Counted from the stretch's first letter, positions 34,718 through 47,318 are shown. The stretch is 64,000 nt of DNA from Silene latifolia (GCF_048544455.1 NC_133534.1:39680217-39744216); one strand, 5' to 3'. Notes: generated by a model from the letters alone, not told the origin. Numbers and translations: made by a program.

Positions 34718-35153
34718 AAAATGGATAAATATGAGAGAATAATAAGTAATATGTAAATTAAAAATATAATAAAAGATAAGTAAGAAGAATAAGATGGAAA
34801 ATTATAAGAAAATTTAACACTTATTTATAGCAAAATGGACAATGAAACAAAAAAAAAAATAGCCGTTGTTAATTACCCGTTGGTAAACAATTAGCCGTTG
34901 GGAAATAATTATAGCCGTTGTATGTGCATCATCAGGAAACAAATGCAAACAATTAACTTGGCACTTGTGAAAATTTTGTTAAAATAATATTACTTTTGAA
35001 AAAGGCCCCACACTTGTCCACCACTTCTTCCTTCAATATAGTGATGGCAATCACTTTTTGTTTTCCTCTCATGCACCGTTGCATGTCATACCCACCATCA
35101 CTTTTCTCTTTTCTCCATAATTTTGTAGAAAGTGATGGCCAATGCAGATGGTT

Positions 35154-35156
35154 TTA
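35154..35156. repeat. TTA at the outer end of the Harbinger array
   Basis: TTA follows the last base of the copy C TIR, completing the series of TTA separators. Confidence 0.8.
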
Positions 35157-35191
35157 TTGGGCTAATACCTCTTATTGGGTCCGTCCTATGT

Positions 35192-35357
35192 TATAAGACG
35201 GTTTTATAGGAGAGCAGCTGATTATTATTAGTTATTGTATAAGACGATGTGAGATGATTCCCATTACGTAAAAAGGTAACTCATTTGTTAGCAATAAATG
35301 AACAACTTTTTTTACAAAAGTGGATCGGACCGTCTCACGGTGTGAGACCGTCTTATA
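35192..35357. mobile_element. Small MITE with TATAAGACGGT ends
   Basis: TATAAGACGGT (35192-35202) and ACCGTCTTATA (35347-35357) are perfect inverted repeats around about 145 bp. An internal GTCTCACGGTGTGAGAC palindrome lies near the right end. The superfamily is not certain, as no target duplication could be fixed. Confidence 0.55.
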
Positions 35358-37489
35358 CTATAATTTGTGCTCTTTTTTGTGGGATTTTGTATGGTGTTAA
35401 GTTTTAGCGAAGTTTATTTTTTAATTCCTTAATGGGTTATTAAAGTGTCGTACTTTCCTGAGGAAAGTCTTTTTTTAGACACTTTTATCTTATGGTTACT
35501 CGTGGTAACTGAAATTTTTTTGAATTTCGCTTACCGTTCACATCCGCAAGGATGTTATAGGTTGATTTATAATCCTATCTTTAAATATACAGAAACATTT
35601 AAAGCATCCATATTCACCCACGTCATCAAATACAATTTTTTTTCTTGTTTTATAAATAGTTAATGTGGGACCCACATCAAACAATCTGGAATTAATTTCT
35701 CGAAAACCCCCATGTTTTGTACGTAAATGTTTATGTTTATGTTTGTACGTAAATATAAATTATTACGGAGTAATAAATAATGCATAATCTCTTAATTTAT
35801 CTTATTATCTTAATTTATAGGAATTATATAAAATTATAGATTATATAATCACATACAAACTATGTAGAATCATAGGCAATACAATTACACTTCCTAAAAT
35901 GTTACCAATCAGAACAAAGTATAAAAAAAAAATTGTTATCGAAAATGGTTTTGTTTTTGGTTGATAAAATCGGTAGAAAACATAAAATTAAAACAAAATA
36001 GCATTCCTTGGCAAAAAAAAATCGTAAAAAATATTAAAAAAATTAAGACCACGAATTTGAAAATTGTAGAAAACAACAAAATTAGACCACAAAATTTATA
36101 TCGTCTTTAACTTGAATGGTAGATTTGCAAACAATAAAGTAATTTGTAGATCTGCAAACTCTTGCATAAAAAAATAATTATAATGAATTTAAAATATTAA
36201 TAATCGAAATATATGCAAAAAAAACATTAAATAAAAAGTGAAAAATTATTAAAATCGAAAAAGGTAAAAAAAAAACTCATTTCTTGGGAAAAAAATATCA
36301 GAAAATACATTTCAAGACGCAAAAAAAAAAGTGAAAAAGTAATTCAAAAACAACAATCATTATATGTAAAAATAAAATTTTTAATAAGACTGAAAGACAT
36401 CATAATTATTGAAGATTAGTGTAAAAGTAACTAAAAAAATATATAAGAAAACCAAAATATCATATAAAATACTACATGCAAAAAAAAGAAAAAAAAGAAA
36501 TAAGGATTAAAAAATCAATACTCGAAAATACTAAAGCTCGGTTTTCGTTGAGATAATATACAATACTAAAATCTTGATAACAATTTCATATTATTCTTCA
36601 ATATTTATTTATCATGTAATTGCATGGCCATCCAAAATAGGTGATAAGATTAAAATTTAATAAAAATAATTTTATGAAAAATTGATCAAAGTATTGAGAG
36701 GGAGTATAGTTATATCTATTAAATTGAATGATAAGATTAGAACTTTGCAGATCTCTAAACAAAACGGGTGATGGTAATCAACGAGATGAGAGAGGACTAA
36801 AAATGATGAGGGAGCAAATAAATGAAAATATGAGATGAAATTGATTATTGGGGGGGGGGGGGGAGGGGGAGGAGGGAGTGGGAAGACTAAGAGAGTGATT
36901 GAAAGTGTTAAATTTAGGGCAATTAGTGAATGAGGGAGTGTATATATATTGTGCAAAAATTTAGGGTATATAATATGGACCTATATGAGATGAATGAGTC
37001 GACTTAAATATTATCATATAATATATGGACCGTAAATGTATGAGTTGACCCAAATATATGCGCGCTCTTTTAGTGAGTGAAAGATTTACACAAATTTCTC
37101 AGTTAATACGGTTAATATCCGTTTTTATCTTAAGACGAGTCAAGTATAGTTAGAATAAAACAAAAGTAGAGACTAGAGTGCATAGGGAATAACATAAGAT
37201 TTGTCTTATATACACAAGTGAGATGGTATTTTACCAGTTTTAATAATTAAAAAGATGTATCCATTTTAGAGGAGACTTACTCGAAGGAGTATGTCTTTTT
37301 ATTTGGTTCGGATAAATTTTATACTCATTAACTCGATTTGTGATGATTTTGTTTTATTTGATTGGTATTTAGCGGATACGGTGTTGACATTTGTGTTGAC
37401 ATTTGGACTTCAGTTTCGTTAATTTAATCTTTTATAAAAATAATTATAAAAAATTTAATCATACAACAATGACGTGACATTAAAATTAT
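35358..37489. other. AT-rich intergenic sequence
   Basis: No coding region is recognisable. It contains poly-A/poly-T runs, ATTACGGAGTAATA near 35763, and a G run at 36850-36863 followed by further G-rich bases. The Pro-rich ORF antisense to the G run is an artefact. Confidence 0.6.
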
Positions 37490-37585
37490 ATACTCCCTCC
37501 GTTTCAGAATTTGCATTTGCTTAAAATACCCCTCACAAAGAATAAAAGAAAAAAACAAACGATGAGGACAAATAGAGAAATAGAC
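37490..37585. mobile_element. Stowaway-like MITE remnant
   Basis: Starts TATACTCCCTCCGTTTCAG, the usual Tc1/mariner-type Stowaway end, and the right part GACAAATAGAG is a decayed match to the inverse. The right end is degenerate. Confidence 0.5.
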
Positions 37586-37891
37586 TACGCATATTATAAT
37601 TCAAGTTTATTATCGAAATAAGCAACAAGGAAATCTTTTTTACAAATAAATATGTGAATATTTGTAATATATTTAAACGGTTGATATTCACTATAACAAA
37701 ACTCTTGAATACCTATTTATTTAGATGAACAATTGGACAATTAATCATGTTCAATTAGATTTGCACAACTTTGAAACTATAAGACGATATATCATTTTAA
37801 TTCAGTGTCATTCAAATTTTAATAAAAAAAATTACGGCTAACTATTAAAGGATCGACTACCATATACTCAAAAACATATTTAAAAAGACAA

Positions 37892-37923
37892 CCCGTGCAT
37901 TTCGTGCACGAGATTAAAACTAG
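37892..37923 (+). mobile_element. Helitron 3' terminus
   Basis: A GTGCA...TGCAC hairpin (CCGTGCATTTCGTGCACGA) followed nine bases later by CTAG and a T is the hallmark of a plant Helitron 3' end. The matching 5' TC end could not be placed, so the element extends an unknown distance left. Confidence 0.65.
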
Positions 37924-38475
37924 TCATCCTAGTTTCCTTACCTTATCAAAAAAAAAAATCATATTATATACGAACATGCCTGTCAATTTCTGAATCGAAT
38001 CGACCCGACCCATTCAACAGAACCTGAAATGACCTGTTAATTTAGAGTCAAACCAGACCCGAATAGGTCGACCCTTTGGGTCAAATTTTTTTATTAAAAT
38101 ATTATATTTAATAATAACTAAAAAATAACATAATTATTTACCTAAAAATAAAATCCATTTTATTTAGATTTTTTCTTCTTTACGCATTCTTCTTCCTGAA
38201 AATACTAGCAAGCTAAGCTTTTTTATCGATGGTTTTGATGAAGCTCACTTTCTTTTAACTATTTATTTGGCGTTATATTTTAGAACCTTTGGATAACCAA
38301 TGAATGTTGTTAACAATTAACCATCAATGTAATTAACTAATGAGAATGAGTGATTTTTTTTTTTGATTAGTTGATTACTCATGACACGTAAGGATGAATT
38401 GTTATACTTTGATTATGATGGTTGTTCCTTATTTTCTTTATTGTGTTCCCAGGTTCCATATGTTGTTTGCTTGAT

Positions 38476-38575
38476 AGTTCCTCCATTTCAATTATCTGTT
38501 TGCTTTTGATTAAAATACTTCTTATAAAGAATGAAAAAGACAAATAAATAATTAGGACAAAGGGAGTAGTTAATT
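38476..38575. mobile_element. Second Stowaway-like MITE
   Basis: About 100 bp with a CCTCCATTTCAATTATCTG left end and GGACAAAGGGAGTAG right end, an inverted pair of the CTCCCT type. It resembles the remnant at 37490. Confidence 0.55.
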
Positions 38576-38649
38576 TGCTTTTTATGTTGTGAATATGATG
38601 TAATATAACTAGGAGGACACTACTATATACCTGAGTTACGCCGTAGTGA

Positions 38650-38999
38650 CTCTGAGCCGTGACATTCATTTTTTTAGTGTGGAATAGGTGGAAGTCGGTG
38701 CTTGTCGGGGGAGTGACAAGAGTGGGTCAACGGACATTGGCTAGTCGATGTTTACCTTTATGGTTTAAACTCGCTACTTATGGATTGGTTTTAATTGATT
38801 TGGAGGGTTTATAATCCCATTTCGCATCTATATTTCATGTCTCATTTTGATTAGCATGACATTCTAAACATCTTCACTTTGGTTTTTATTCTGATGACTC
38901 CGAAGTTTACTTACCTTTGATTTTTTTTTTTAAAATATCGTATTTAATTACGCTACATGTTGCTTGGTTTAATTTACTTGTTATATAATCGCGGGGGTT
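38650..38999 (+). mobile_element. LTR end fragment related to 1-1840
   Basis: Ends CGCGGGGGTTCACA at 38999, identical to the end at 1840, and is preceded by similar AT-rich sequence. The left limit is unclear. Probably a truncated or solo LTR. A direct repeat, TATTTATTTGGCGTTATATT, occurs outside it at about 38259 and 39150. Confidence 0.5.
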
Positions 39000-39358
39000 C
39001 ACATTGCTAGTCCAACAAATACTTCTCGTACATCATACTACAACACTTAGTATCTAATGCATAGCCAATTTTGTTATGCTGATTCAAAGGCATAACAGAA
39101 TTCTGTTATAAGTAACATAATTAGTTGAAACTTCTTTTTAACTACGAAGTATTTATTTGGCGTTATATTTTAAAACCTTCAAATCAACTAATTCAAAAAT
39201 TGTTTTTTTCTTTGTGTAATTCGAGGTGTACCGTTGACAACAATATAACCCCCTTATGTTGCAAGTGCTCTGCGTAGTGGCAAATAGTATGCGAAAAATT
39301 TGACTTTATTCTCATGGACAATTAACCAATTATGGAACTCAGGATCTCGTAGCTAAAG

Positions 39359-39578
39359 TGTTGTGCGGAAGCGTGAATATCTTGTGTTGGGCCTCAGTTG
39401 TACCTGTGTTCACTGTCCATAATAGTACGATATTGTCCGCTTTAGGCCAGGCCCTTACGGATTTACTCTTGGGCTCTCATTCCCAAAAGGTCTCGTACTA
39501 TTATATTTTGTAGACACTTATAAAGATGAACTTTCATCTTTATTCTACCGAAGTGGGACATGAGTTTGGACCCTAAAA
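39359..39578 (-). repeat. TRIM left LTR
   Basis: Pairs with 40075-40292; both hold an internal inverted pair, AATAGTACGA and TCGTACTATTA. Its last base pair has changed from CA to AA. Confidence 0.88.
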
Positions 39579-40058
39579 ATCCTCCCCTCAAACCAAGGAC
39601 CATCATCTTGACTCGGGCCTTGACCTCTATGAAGAACTCCCACACTCTACAGCCCCAACTTCTAGACACCTGCATCACCAAGTCTTGATAACCTCCCCTT
39701 AAACGACACACCATGTGTCTCACAGGGCTTGTGCTACACTTGCGTACCAAATTCCTCTGCATCCAATATACCCTGGAGTGGTCCGAATCCATTGCCCAGC
39801 GCGTCACACCGGACCGCCTTTGGACGTACCAAAAGCCCTTTTTGTTGCCTCCATTAAGCCTCAGCCCACCTCGCCGGGTCATTGACGATCTTCTCTTGGA
39901 CGGCCCTGTCTCAACACCGTGAGACCCATGTCGCTTCTCGCGAATATATTAGCTCTCCCTCGAGCTATAGCCCTTATAGGAGTTCCACGCCTTATAGTGT
40001 ACGTCGACCTTCAAGTCTTGGCCTGATGAATCTCTGTGTCTAGCCCAAGCTGAACCTT

Positions 40059-40072
40059 GGGCTCTGATACCA
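40059..40072 (-). other. TRIM primer binding site (initiator tRNA-Met)
   Basis: TGGTATCAGAGCCC on the minus strand two bases from the LTR, the standard initiator Met tRNA complement. Confidence 0.88.
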
Positions 40073-40074
40073 CT

Positions 40075-40292
40075 TGTTGTGCGGAAGCATGAATATCCAG
40101 TGTTGGGCCTCTGCTGTATCTATGTCCATTGTCAATAATAGTACGATATTGTCCGCTTTCGGCCAAGTCCTCACTGATTTAATCTTGGGCTCCTTCCCAA
40201 AAGGCCTCGTACTATTATATTTTTTGGGCACTTATAAAGACGATCTTCCATCTTTATTCTAGCGATGTGGGACATGAGTTTGTACCCTAACA
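40075..40292 (-). repeat. TRIM right LTR
   Basis: Starts TGTTGTGCGG and ends CCCTAACA, followed by TAAAG. Confidence 0.88.
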
Positions 40293-40554
40293 TAAAGGAA
40301 GAAGTGTGCAACTACGATACTAACTTTGCTTAGTTTAAAGGAAATTGGTGAGGAGGAAGCCGACGAAAAATAGCTCATAAGGAAAAAGTTGGCAATAACA
40401 CAAATTCTCATTATAGACGGATACTATCTCTATCACAAATGAAAGTGGGTAGTGCAAGTGGGTGGGAAATCGATACCCCCACTTGCCCTCCCACTTTAAT
40501 TTTGTGAGAGGGCCACTATCCATCTATAGCTATAAACAAATAGTGGCCGTCTAT

Positions 40555-42040
40555 TGATACCCGTCGTTGTGAGTACCAAAAATAAGATTTATAATTTCCT
40601 ATTAAGACTAACCTAGGCTAGTGGTAACAGGGTCGAACCACAAGGAGGCAGACGTAATTTCTAGCTGTCTAATTCTAGTCTAAGGTAACGAGTGTAGGGG
40701 TTGAGTTGAATTGGTCTATAGCTAAGAATAAATAAAGACAGTAAACTAAAAAGACGGATTAAACAGATAAAGAAGGGGTACTAGGATGGTCGGTTCATTA
40801 CTGACGGGCAAAGATACTAAGTTGGTCTGAATCAAACACAAGTGAGGCGGGAAAACAAGAGGTCCTCTCGGTCCACTCTTAACAAAAAGCATCTTTCGAT
40901 CTCGCTATAAGTCCCTAATATCACTAATACTGACTCTCGTCCTGAAAAGTGACTAACGGTCTAAACTATACCTATCTTTCGATCTCAGCACAGTTTAGTC
41001 ATTTTAATTGGTGGTCTAATAACTGTCCCTATCTTTCGATCTAATGAGTCAGTTTTAAATTAAGCATCTAACTGGTCGCATGCATTTGATTCGTTAAATA
41101 CAACATTAAAATCAATTAAAACGAAAGGTAACCTCACGTGGTCAGTCGATCGACCAGGTATGGCAGTCGATCGACTGACACGCGAATTCAGTCCAAAACA
41201 ATACTACGCCGCCTACGCTATAATTCGCCTACATCCTAGTACACTTGATTTAGCTACTCATGTTGAAGGTGATAACAACAATAAAACTAGGGCATAAAAG
41301 TACTGAATTCATAATTAAAGTGGTAAGACAAACAATTAACATGCAACAATAAAATGGTTTCGGGAATCTAACTAGCAATTCTATACTAATAACGAAATAA
41401 GAGTGAATTGAAATAGGGCAGAAGAATACCGAGAATAGCAGAAGAATGATTAAGAACAAGAGCGAAGATTCTAATGCTAAACAATATTCCAAACCCTAAT
41501 TCTTTCTAAGAACCGTATGTAAAACTTAATGTAAAAACTGGATGTTTCTAGGTTACGTTATATAGAAAGTATACGTAACTTTTATTTCCAAAACCTAAAC
41601 ATAATGGGCTTTAAGTTCCTCGATCTTTTAATTCTCGTCTGGAATAGCAGTTTGGTCGATCGACTGCTAGGACTGGTCGATCGACTGAATAACAATGAAC
41701 AGTAGCTTCTGGAACCCGATGGTTGGTCGATCGACTGATGGTAGTGGTCGATCGATTGCTTGAGCTGCTACTTGACTTCTTTACTCTCGTGGACTTGTCT
41801 TTTGGGCCTTGAAACGCGCACCAAGCTCGTTCCTTAAGCGAATACTTCACGTCAAATGCAATACAAGATACTCGGGGATGGATTTAGTTCGATTTCCACT
41901 GGATTTTTCACATTTCTGCAATAATGTACAAAAATACGGAAGTAGACGGAAATAGGGAGAAATGTAGCATAAACTACATGAATGAGCTCTGAAATGCGTG
42001 TGAAATGAGGTGTAAAACATCATATAAAAGACACGGATCA
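40555..42040 (-). mobile_element. Solo LTR, Athila-like family
   Basis: 1486 bp from TGATACCCGTCG to CACGGATCA, flanked by TCTAT (40550-40554 and 42041-42045). It starts TGATAC and has blocks similar to the LTR at 20660 (for example TCTCGGTCCACT and the terminal ATGCATTTGATT zone), so it is a related family. There is no internal region, so it is the product of LTR-LTR recombination. Orientation is inferred from similarity. Confidence 0.88.
41145..41756. repeat. Palindromes GTCGATCGAC in the solo LTR
   Basis: Centres at 41149.5 and 41170.5 (21 apart), then 41659.5, 41680.5, 41730.5 and 41751.5 (intervals 21, 50, 21). One copy is CAGTCGATCGACTG, 14 bp perfect. The last copy is degenerate. The position in the LTR matches the ACTCGATCGAGT array of the related family. 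Confidence 0.93.
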
Positions 42041-42154
42041 TCTATAATGAGATGGACTGTGGCAATAAAATGAAAACCTCCAATCGGAACTAGAGTGACG
42101 TAGAAAAATACCTACTAGTAGATATCCTTACTTCTTAAAAAGGGAGAACTTGGC

Positions 42155-42480
42155 TGCACTGTAGCAATGAATAGTGCACAACCAAGTTCCTCCTCATCCG
42201 TTGGATTCTATTTTTTGATCCCCTCCCTCCATTTCTCCTTAACTCACAACCACATTCAAACCCGCACATTCTCATCCACTCTCTCAACACCTCTCTGTTA
42301 GCAAACCCTAGATCTCATCCTAATCGAAAAAATCGAAGATCTTCAAGGTATTTCTTCTGAATTTCATTTCAGTTTGAATTAATTATTATTTTTGTTAGGG
42401 AGTTATAATGATTCCTTTGTTGGATATTGGTCGTTCTTGGTTATTGTTTGATCTAACCATGCAAATAGTTTAGATTATTA
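42155..42480 (+). other. Captured leader-like sequence within the Helitron
   Basis: Pyrimidine-rich stretch (CTCCCTCCATTTCTCC, CTCTCAACACCTCTCTG, AAACCCTAGATCTC) ending TCTTCAAG|GTATTT, like a plant 5' UTR with the start of an intron. No coding exon follows directly. A GTT/GGT microsatellite lies at about 42560-42600. Confidence 0.35.
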
Positions 42481-44883
42481 TTGTTATTATTTATTGTTGC
42501 TCGTCTCAGAGTTCTTGTTCTGAGTTTATTAGTCAAAGAATTTTTGTTCAGAGCTCTTATTGTTGTTGTTGTTGTTGTTGTGGTGGTGGTGGTGGTGGTG
42601 GGGGTGATGGTGGGGGAAGTGTGGCTGTCAAACTCTTCATTGTTTTTGAGTATAGGGTTTCCGGGTATGTGCTTACGGGGCATGAGGTTGTTGTTGGGGA
42701 GTGGTCTCAGGAGGAAATTATTATTATCGTCATCATTGCCTTTACGGCTTTATGCTTGTTATCGTGTCACTATCAGTATTGTTGTATTCGTTTTAAGGTT
42801 CTAAATTTTATTCGTTGTTGTTCTAATTGCAGTTGTCGTTAATTCTAGAGATCGGGAGTACAAGGCGGCAACCGAGCCTCATTTTAATTGCTGCAACAAT
42901 ACTTGGTGTGTGTAATGGTAATAGGTATGAGGTGTTGTGGCTGAGTATGGTGATTGGTTTGCCGACTAATGTCTAAATATTTTCTTATCTCTGCTGCTTT
43001 TTGGTTTAACCACTGAGTTTCATTTTGATATTAGGAACCGAATATGGTTGGGAACATGCTGGGATTCAAGGTTTGTCAAGGGTGTTAATATAAATAAGGG
43101 CAGAATGGATTTTGACGTGCCACTTGCTATAAGTGGCAGGCCGGTGTACTTCGCTAGTGAGTCACTTGCGTATATATATTTTAGCCTGTTGACACTGGGT
43201 CTTTTGGTATTGCGATCAACATGTCTTTTATAGATTTCTAAGTGGTGCACGTTATTGGAACCATAGACTTCAATCCTTAGCTTACAAATTACCAGGGTGT
43301 CTTTTAGCCGGCCTCTGACATGTCGAATTACCTTTTGGGTTTGGAATCTCATCCAACTTTTACGATTGCGGCGTTGCAAATGATGCCGGCGACTGATTTT
43401 TCCTAGGCCATACACGACTTCCTTTATCCTTTTTGGTTTAGTTTACTCTTGTTTACTGGGGTTTTTCCTTATTTTCATTATCTATTTTTTTCTTCTTGTT
43501 GTTGTTGGTCAGTTTACTCATCGTTTTCTAGTTTTTTCCTTTTTTTCGTCGTTCTTTTTTTATTATATTAGATTAGATTATTAACCTCTTTCTCTTTCTC
43601 ATTTTGGTATTTTGGTCAGTTGATTAGAGCCATGGCGATGCTCCCGGGGCTGGAATCTCTTCCAACTTCTGATTTGATTCTAAAAGGTAAAGGTAAGCGG
43701 TTTGCCTATCGTATTGTGTATCTTTAGTGTTTTGTTTAGCTTGATGTTTTATTTAGCTCGTTTGATTGTTCAGTTGGTTGTATGTTTCATTTACGAAGTT
43801 CAGTTGTCTACCTGTTTCTCCTTCTTATCGTCTATTATTGTGTTTTTGAGTTTCTAGGCCAATTATTTACTGGGACTGGAAGTGCGGTCAACAATATAAT
43901 TTTTTCTCAAGCTGGAACTTTGTTTAATTCTCCGAAAAAGGTCAACCAATACACTTTTCAGGAATTTTAGTGGTGAGTTTTAACTGGGAATTGTTACTTA
44001 GCTCTATGGCATTTAACAACTGGGCAAACACACTTTCATGTGGAATTATTGTTTCTAGGAGTGGTTTCTTTGCATTCTAATTTAATTGTCATATGAGATG
44101 TGTGTCAGTATCAAACTTATGCTCCATATGTTTTTTTTTTGTGTGGTACAAATGGATAATTGGGTTAAATTATGACTTCCTATATTCTTTCTCCCTTTGT
44201 TGTACCAATTATGCTGTCAATTCTTGTGGTTCTGTGTGATTTATTCAATATTTATAGATTTCTGGAGGCATAGTATATTTGTTTCAAGTCCCTCAGAAGT
44301 CTGTTAGCTTTGTCAAAAGTCATGGCATTGTTTTGCTTCTAATCAATTTAATCACCTGATTCTCATTTATTTTCATATAAAGCACTTTTTACAACTTAAG
44401 GATGATCACTTGATGTGGGCTGTTGTCCAGTGATGTACTACGTTTCATAGTATTAAATGTAGGCTTGATACTAATATAAGAATTGAGTCGTTCAGCTAAA
44501 TCTCGGCCGTTTCTCTACATACGAGGCTAATATCAGTGTAATATGCGACCACGTTAAACTTCAAAATTTGGATAACCCTGTGACATTTCAGTATGTCAGC
44601 TGATATCTAAAACCATGCTGTGTATATCTTAAAGGAAGGATATTCATGGTGGACTGGTTGTATAATGCTTGTCCTCACACATATACACTCTTTCAGTATG
44701 ACAGGTAGATGAGCTAATAGTGACTTATAAAATCCCTCTACATTTAGATATTATTGGTCTTCCTTTTCCCCAAATAGCTCATCATCGAGCGTCTATATGT
44801 CGTATTAGTATTTTAAGTAGTCACGAGCTCAATGTTAATAACAAAGTTATACTTCCTTAATTTTTGGCATTTGCCATGATTTG

Positions 44884-45524
<641 letters not shown>

Positions 45525-46904
45525 GTATGTGCAAATCTCCATTGAGGAAAGCAATTCCTACTGAAATCACAAAAAATGATGAAAATTGAGAGGTGGAAGG
45601 CCAGGTAGGATGAGGGAGGGATAGTGTGTCTTTAGGAGATGAAAATAGAACTCGGGTGGAGTTTTGTAGGTCACAATAATTCCATGTTCAAAAAAATAAA
45701 GTGGTATATATGTTACCTTAGATTTGTATCTCTTTAGGGAACAATAATGGAACTCAATATGGTATTGTAGTTAACCTGTGCTGTTTGGTTACAAATTGAA
45801 CTAAAACGGGATTGTACTTAACATCTGTTGTTTGGTTATTGGATCGTTAAGTTATCTCCCTGTTCATTTTCTGCGTGGATCGTACCCGTTTCTGACTGGT
45901 ATTGGAGTTAATTTGATACTAATTTGTTATTTATTTTGGGAGAAGTTGTTCAAATGAGTGAGTATTATACGAGGCAGAGACAAGGAGAAGGCTGGATTGT
46001 TCAGGTTAAATGGGTGATACTCATAGGTCTAGCCTTGCCGAAAGGGACAGTGAGCAGGTAACTAACTGTAGTATGCAACTTTTTTTGTTTAGTTATGTTG
46101 TTACTATGAAAAATGTTATTTGGACTTAAGATGACCACTTTTTATGTGACCTGCTTCAATGAATGCTAGCTGAAATGTGTAGGCCGCCTTTCATCTTGCC
46201 TCTCTTGTTCTCCTTTCACTTCACACCTTTCATTTTTAGCCTCTTTCTTCCTTTCATTCTCCGCCTTTTCTCCTTTCCTTTTCTCATCTTCTCCTCTTTG
46301 TATCCTGAGGTTTATAATCTGTAGCAAGCTAAGGAACGATTCAATCAACAAGTGGCAATGATTAGCAACATCATCGCACATCAATCCAGGTTTTAAACTT
46401 CTGTCCTTTAAAATTGTATCCTTAATTTAGAGATTACGATTGGCATTATGTGTCTATCCTTATCTGCAAGCATTCTCATTTTTGCTCTCGTCAGCTCAAG
46501 GTTCGTCAACTCAGGGTGATGATGAGAAAGATGAACAATTCAAGAACTTGCAGCGAAGAAGAAAATTGACTCGAATACCAAAAACCGAAAAAAAAGGGCA
46601 TTTCAAATAAATATTGTGTAGAAGTAACTCCCTTTTCTGCATGACTACCTTGTTCTCCTTGTATACATTCTCCACTTTGTCCCATCATAATCCTATGTAC
46701 CATGTATATTCATACCTTTATTACGAATTTCATCCTATACGATGATGCTCACCCACAATAATGCAGTCAAGCAGTCAATATGGCCACTGCGTGGTTTTGA
46801 CCCAGATTGGCAAAATAATTCACAAACTATTTTATACACATAAGCATAACACCTACACGATATTCCTATCGGGATTTCATAAATAGTTGTCCAAATTGGG
46901 GCTC
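45525..46904 (+). other. Helitron interior with exon-like pieces of unknown origin
   Basis: Pieces such as 46323-46389 (AKERFNQQVAMISNI before a GT) and 46490-46600 (DDEKDEQFKNLQRRRKL) look exon-like, with plausible splice borders, but I cannot name a source. They may be captured from a second gene. Confidence 0.3.
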
Positions 46905-46935
46905 CGCGCCCGGGAGGGCGCGACGCAACAACTAG
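46905..46935 (+). other. Helitron 3' hairpin and CTAG end
   Basis: A seven-bp GC stem with GGGA loop, nine bases, then CTAG. This is the terminator of rolling-circle transposition in the family. Confidence 0.8.
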
Positions 46936-47021
46936 TTATAATAAAAATGCAAATATAATTTAGCCGTTAAGAACCATCACATGTAATTAAGCTTTTACAC
47001 TGACAATCCCTTGTCTATTAA

Positions 47022-47318
47022 GGGTGTGTTTGCATTGAGTGATTTGGAGGGAAAAGAAAGGAAGGGAGAGTAGGGATTTAAAATCCCTTGTTTGGATAGC
47101 AAATAAGGGTGGAAGAAAATGGAGGGGGAGAGATTTGGAGGGATTTATTTTCCCTCCTGCAAGGCAAATCAAAATCTCTCCACAATAGGCAAAATTTGGA
47201 AGGAAATTGTATACAAATACCCACTTCCCATTTGCCCTCCCCTCCCCTTACCTCCCTTTCTCTTCCCTTCTTCCTCCTCCCATCCCTTTCCCTCCACTTT
47301 CGCTATCCAAACACACCC
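47022..47318. mobile_element. Tourist-like MITE with TAA duplication
   Basis: 297 bp between perfect 11 bp inverted repeats GGGTGTGTTTG and CAAACACACCC, flanked by TAA (47019-47021 and 47319-47321). The left half is purine-rich and the right half pyrimidine-rich, so it folds back. TAA and GGG ends fit PIF/Harbinger-derived MITEs. Two overlapping Ser/Pro-rich ORFs here are artefacts. Confidence 0.85.

Larger units (their letters stand above)
20489..35153 (-). mobile_element. PIF/Harbinger (Pong-like) element, copy C, split by an Athila-like element
   Basis: Left TIR at 20489, right TIR ending GCAGATGGTT at 35153 (last base changed), followed by TTA at 35154-35156. The Athila-like element 20660-31505 interrupts it 171 bp from the left end, with duplicated CCCAC. 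Without it the element is about 3.8 kb, like copy B. The host sequence after the last TTA is unrelated to the element. Confidence 0.92.
39359..40292 (-). mobile_element. TRIM-type miniature LTR element
   Basis: 934 bp with LTRs of about 220 bp (39359-39578 and 40075-40292) starting TGTTGTGCGGAAGC, and target duplication TAAAG (39354-39358 and 40293-40297). The PBS is TGGTATCAGAGCCC on the minus strand and the polypurine tract TTTGAGGGGAGGAT lies next to the left LTR. The interior is about 0.5 kb without coding capacity. Size and parts define a terminal-repeat retrotransposon in miniature, moved by proteins of other elements. LTRs are about 85% alike by eye, so it is older than the large elements here. 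Confidence 0.9.
40405..42052. mobile_element. Fold-back MITE split by a solo LTR
   Basis: TTCTCATTATAGACGG at 40405 and, rejoined across the LTR, CCGTCTATAATGAGA ending at 42052 form terminal inverted repeats. The interior also folds back (AGTGGG...AAGTGGG against CCCACTTG...CCCACT). Without the LTR it is about 160 bp. The LTR hit its right TIR. Confidence 0.75.

Noticed and set aside
36672-36956. Pro-rich ORF on the minus strand
   Set aside because: Antisense to the G run at 36850; no other support.
39463-39882. 139-codon ORF on the minus strand
   Set aside because: Spans the LTR and interior of the TRIM; no homology seen, and TRIMs are non-coding.
42481-42804. ORF with a long Val run, and the Cys/Gly run in the next frame
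   Set aside because: Caused by a GTT/GGT microsatellite inside the Helitron; no family recognised.
43020-43415. 131-codon minus-strand ORF in the Helitron
   Set aside because: No recognisable family; opposite in strand to the captured exons. Could be a shadow of a captured fragment I cannot name.
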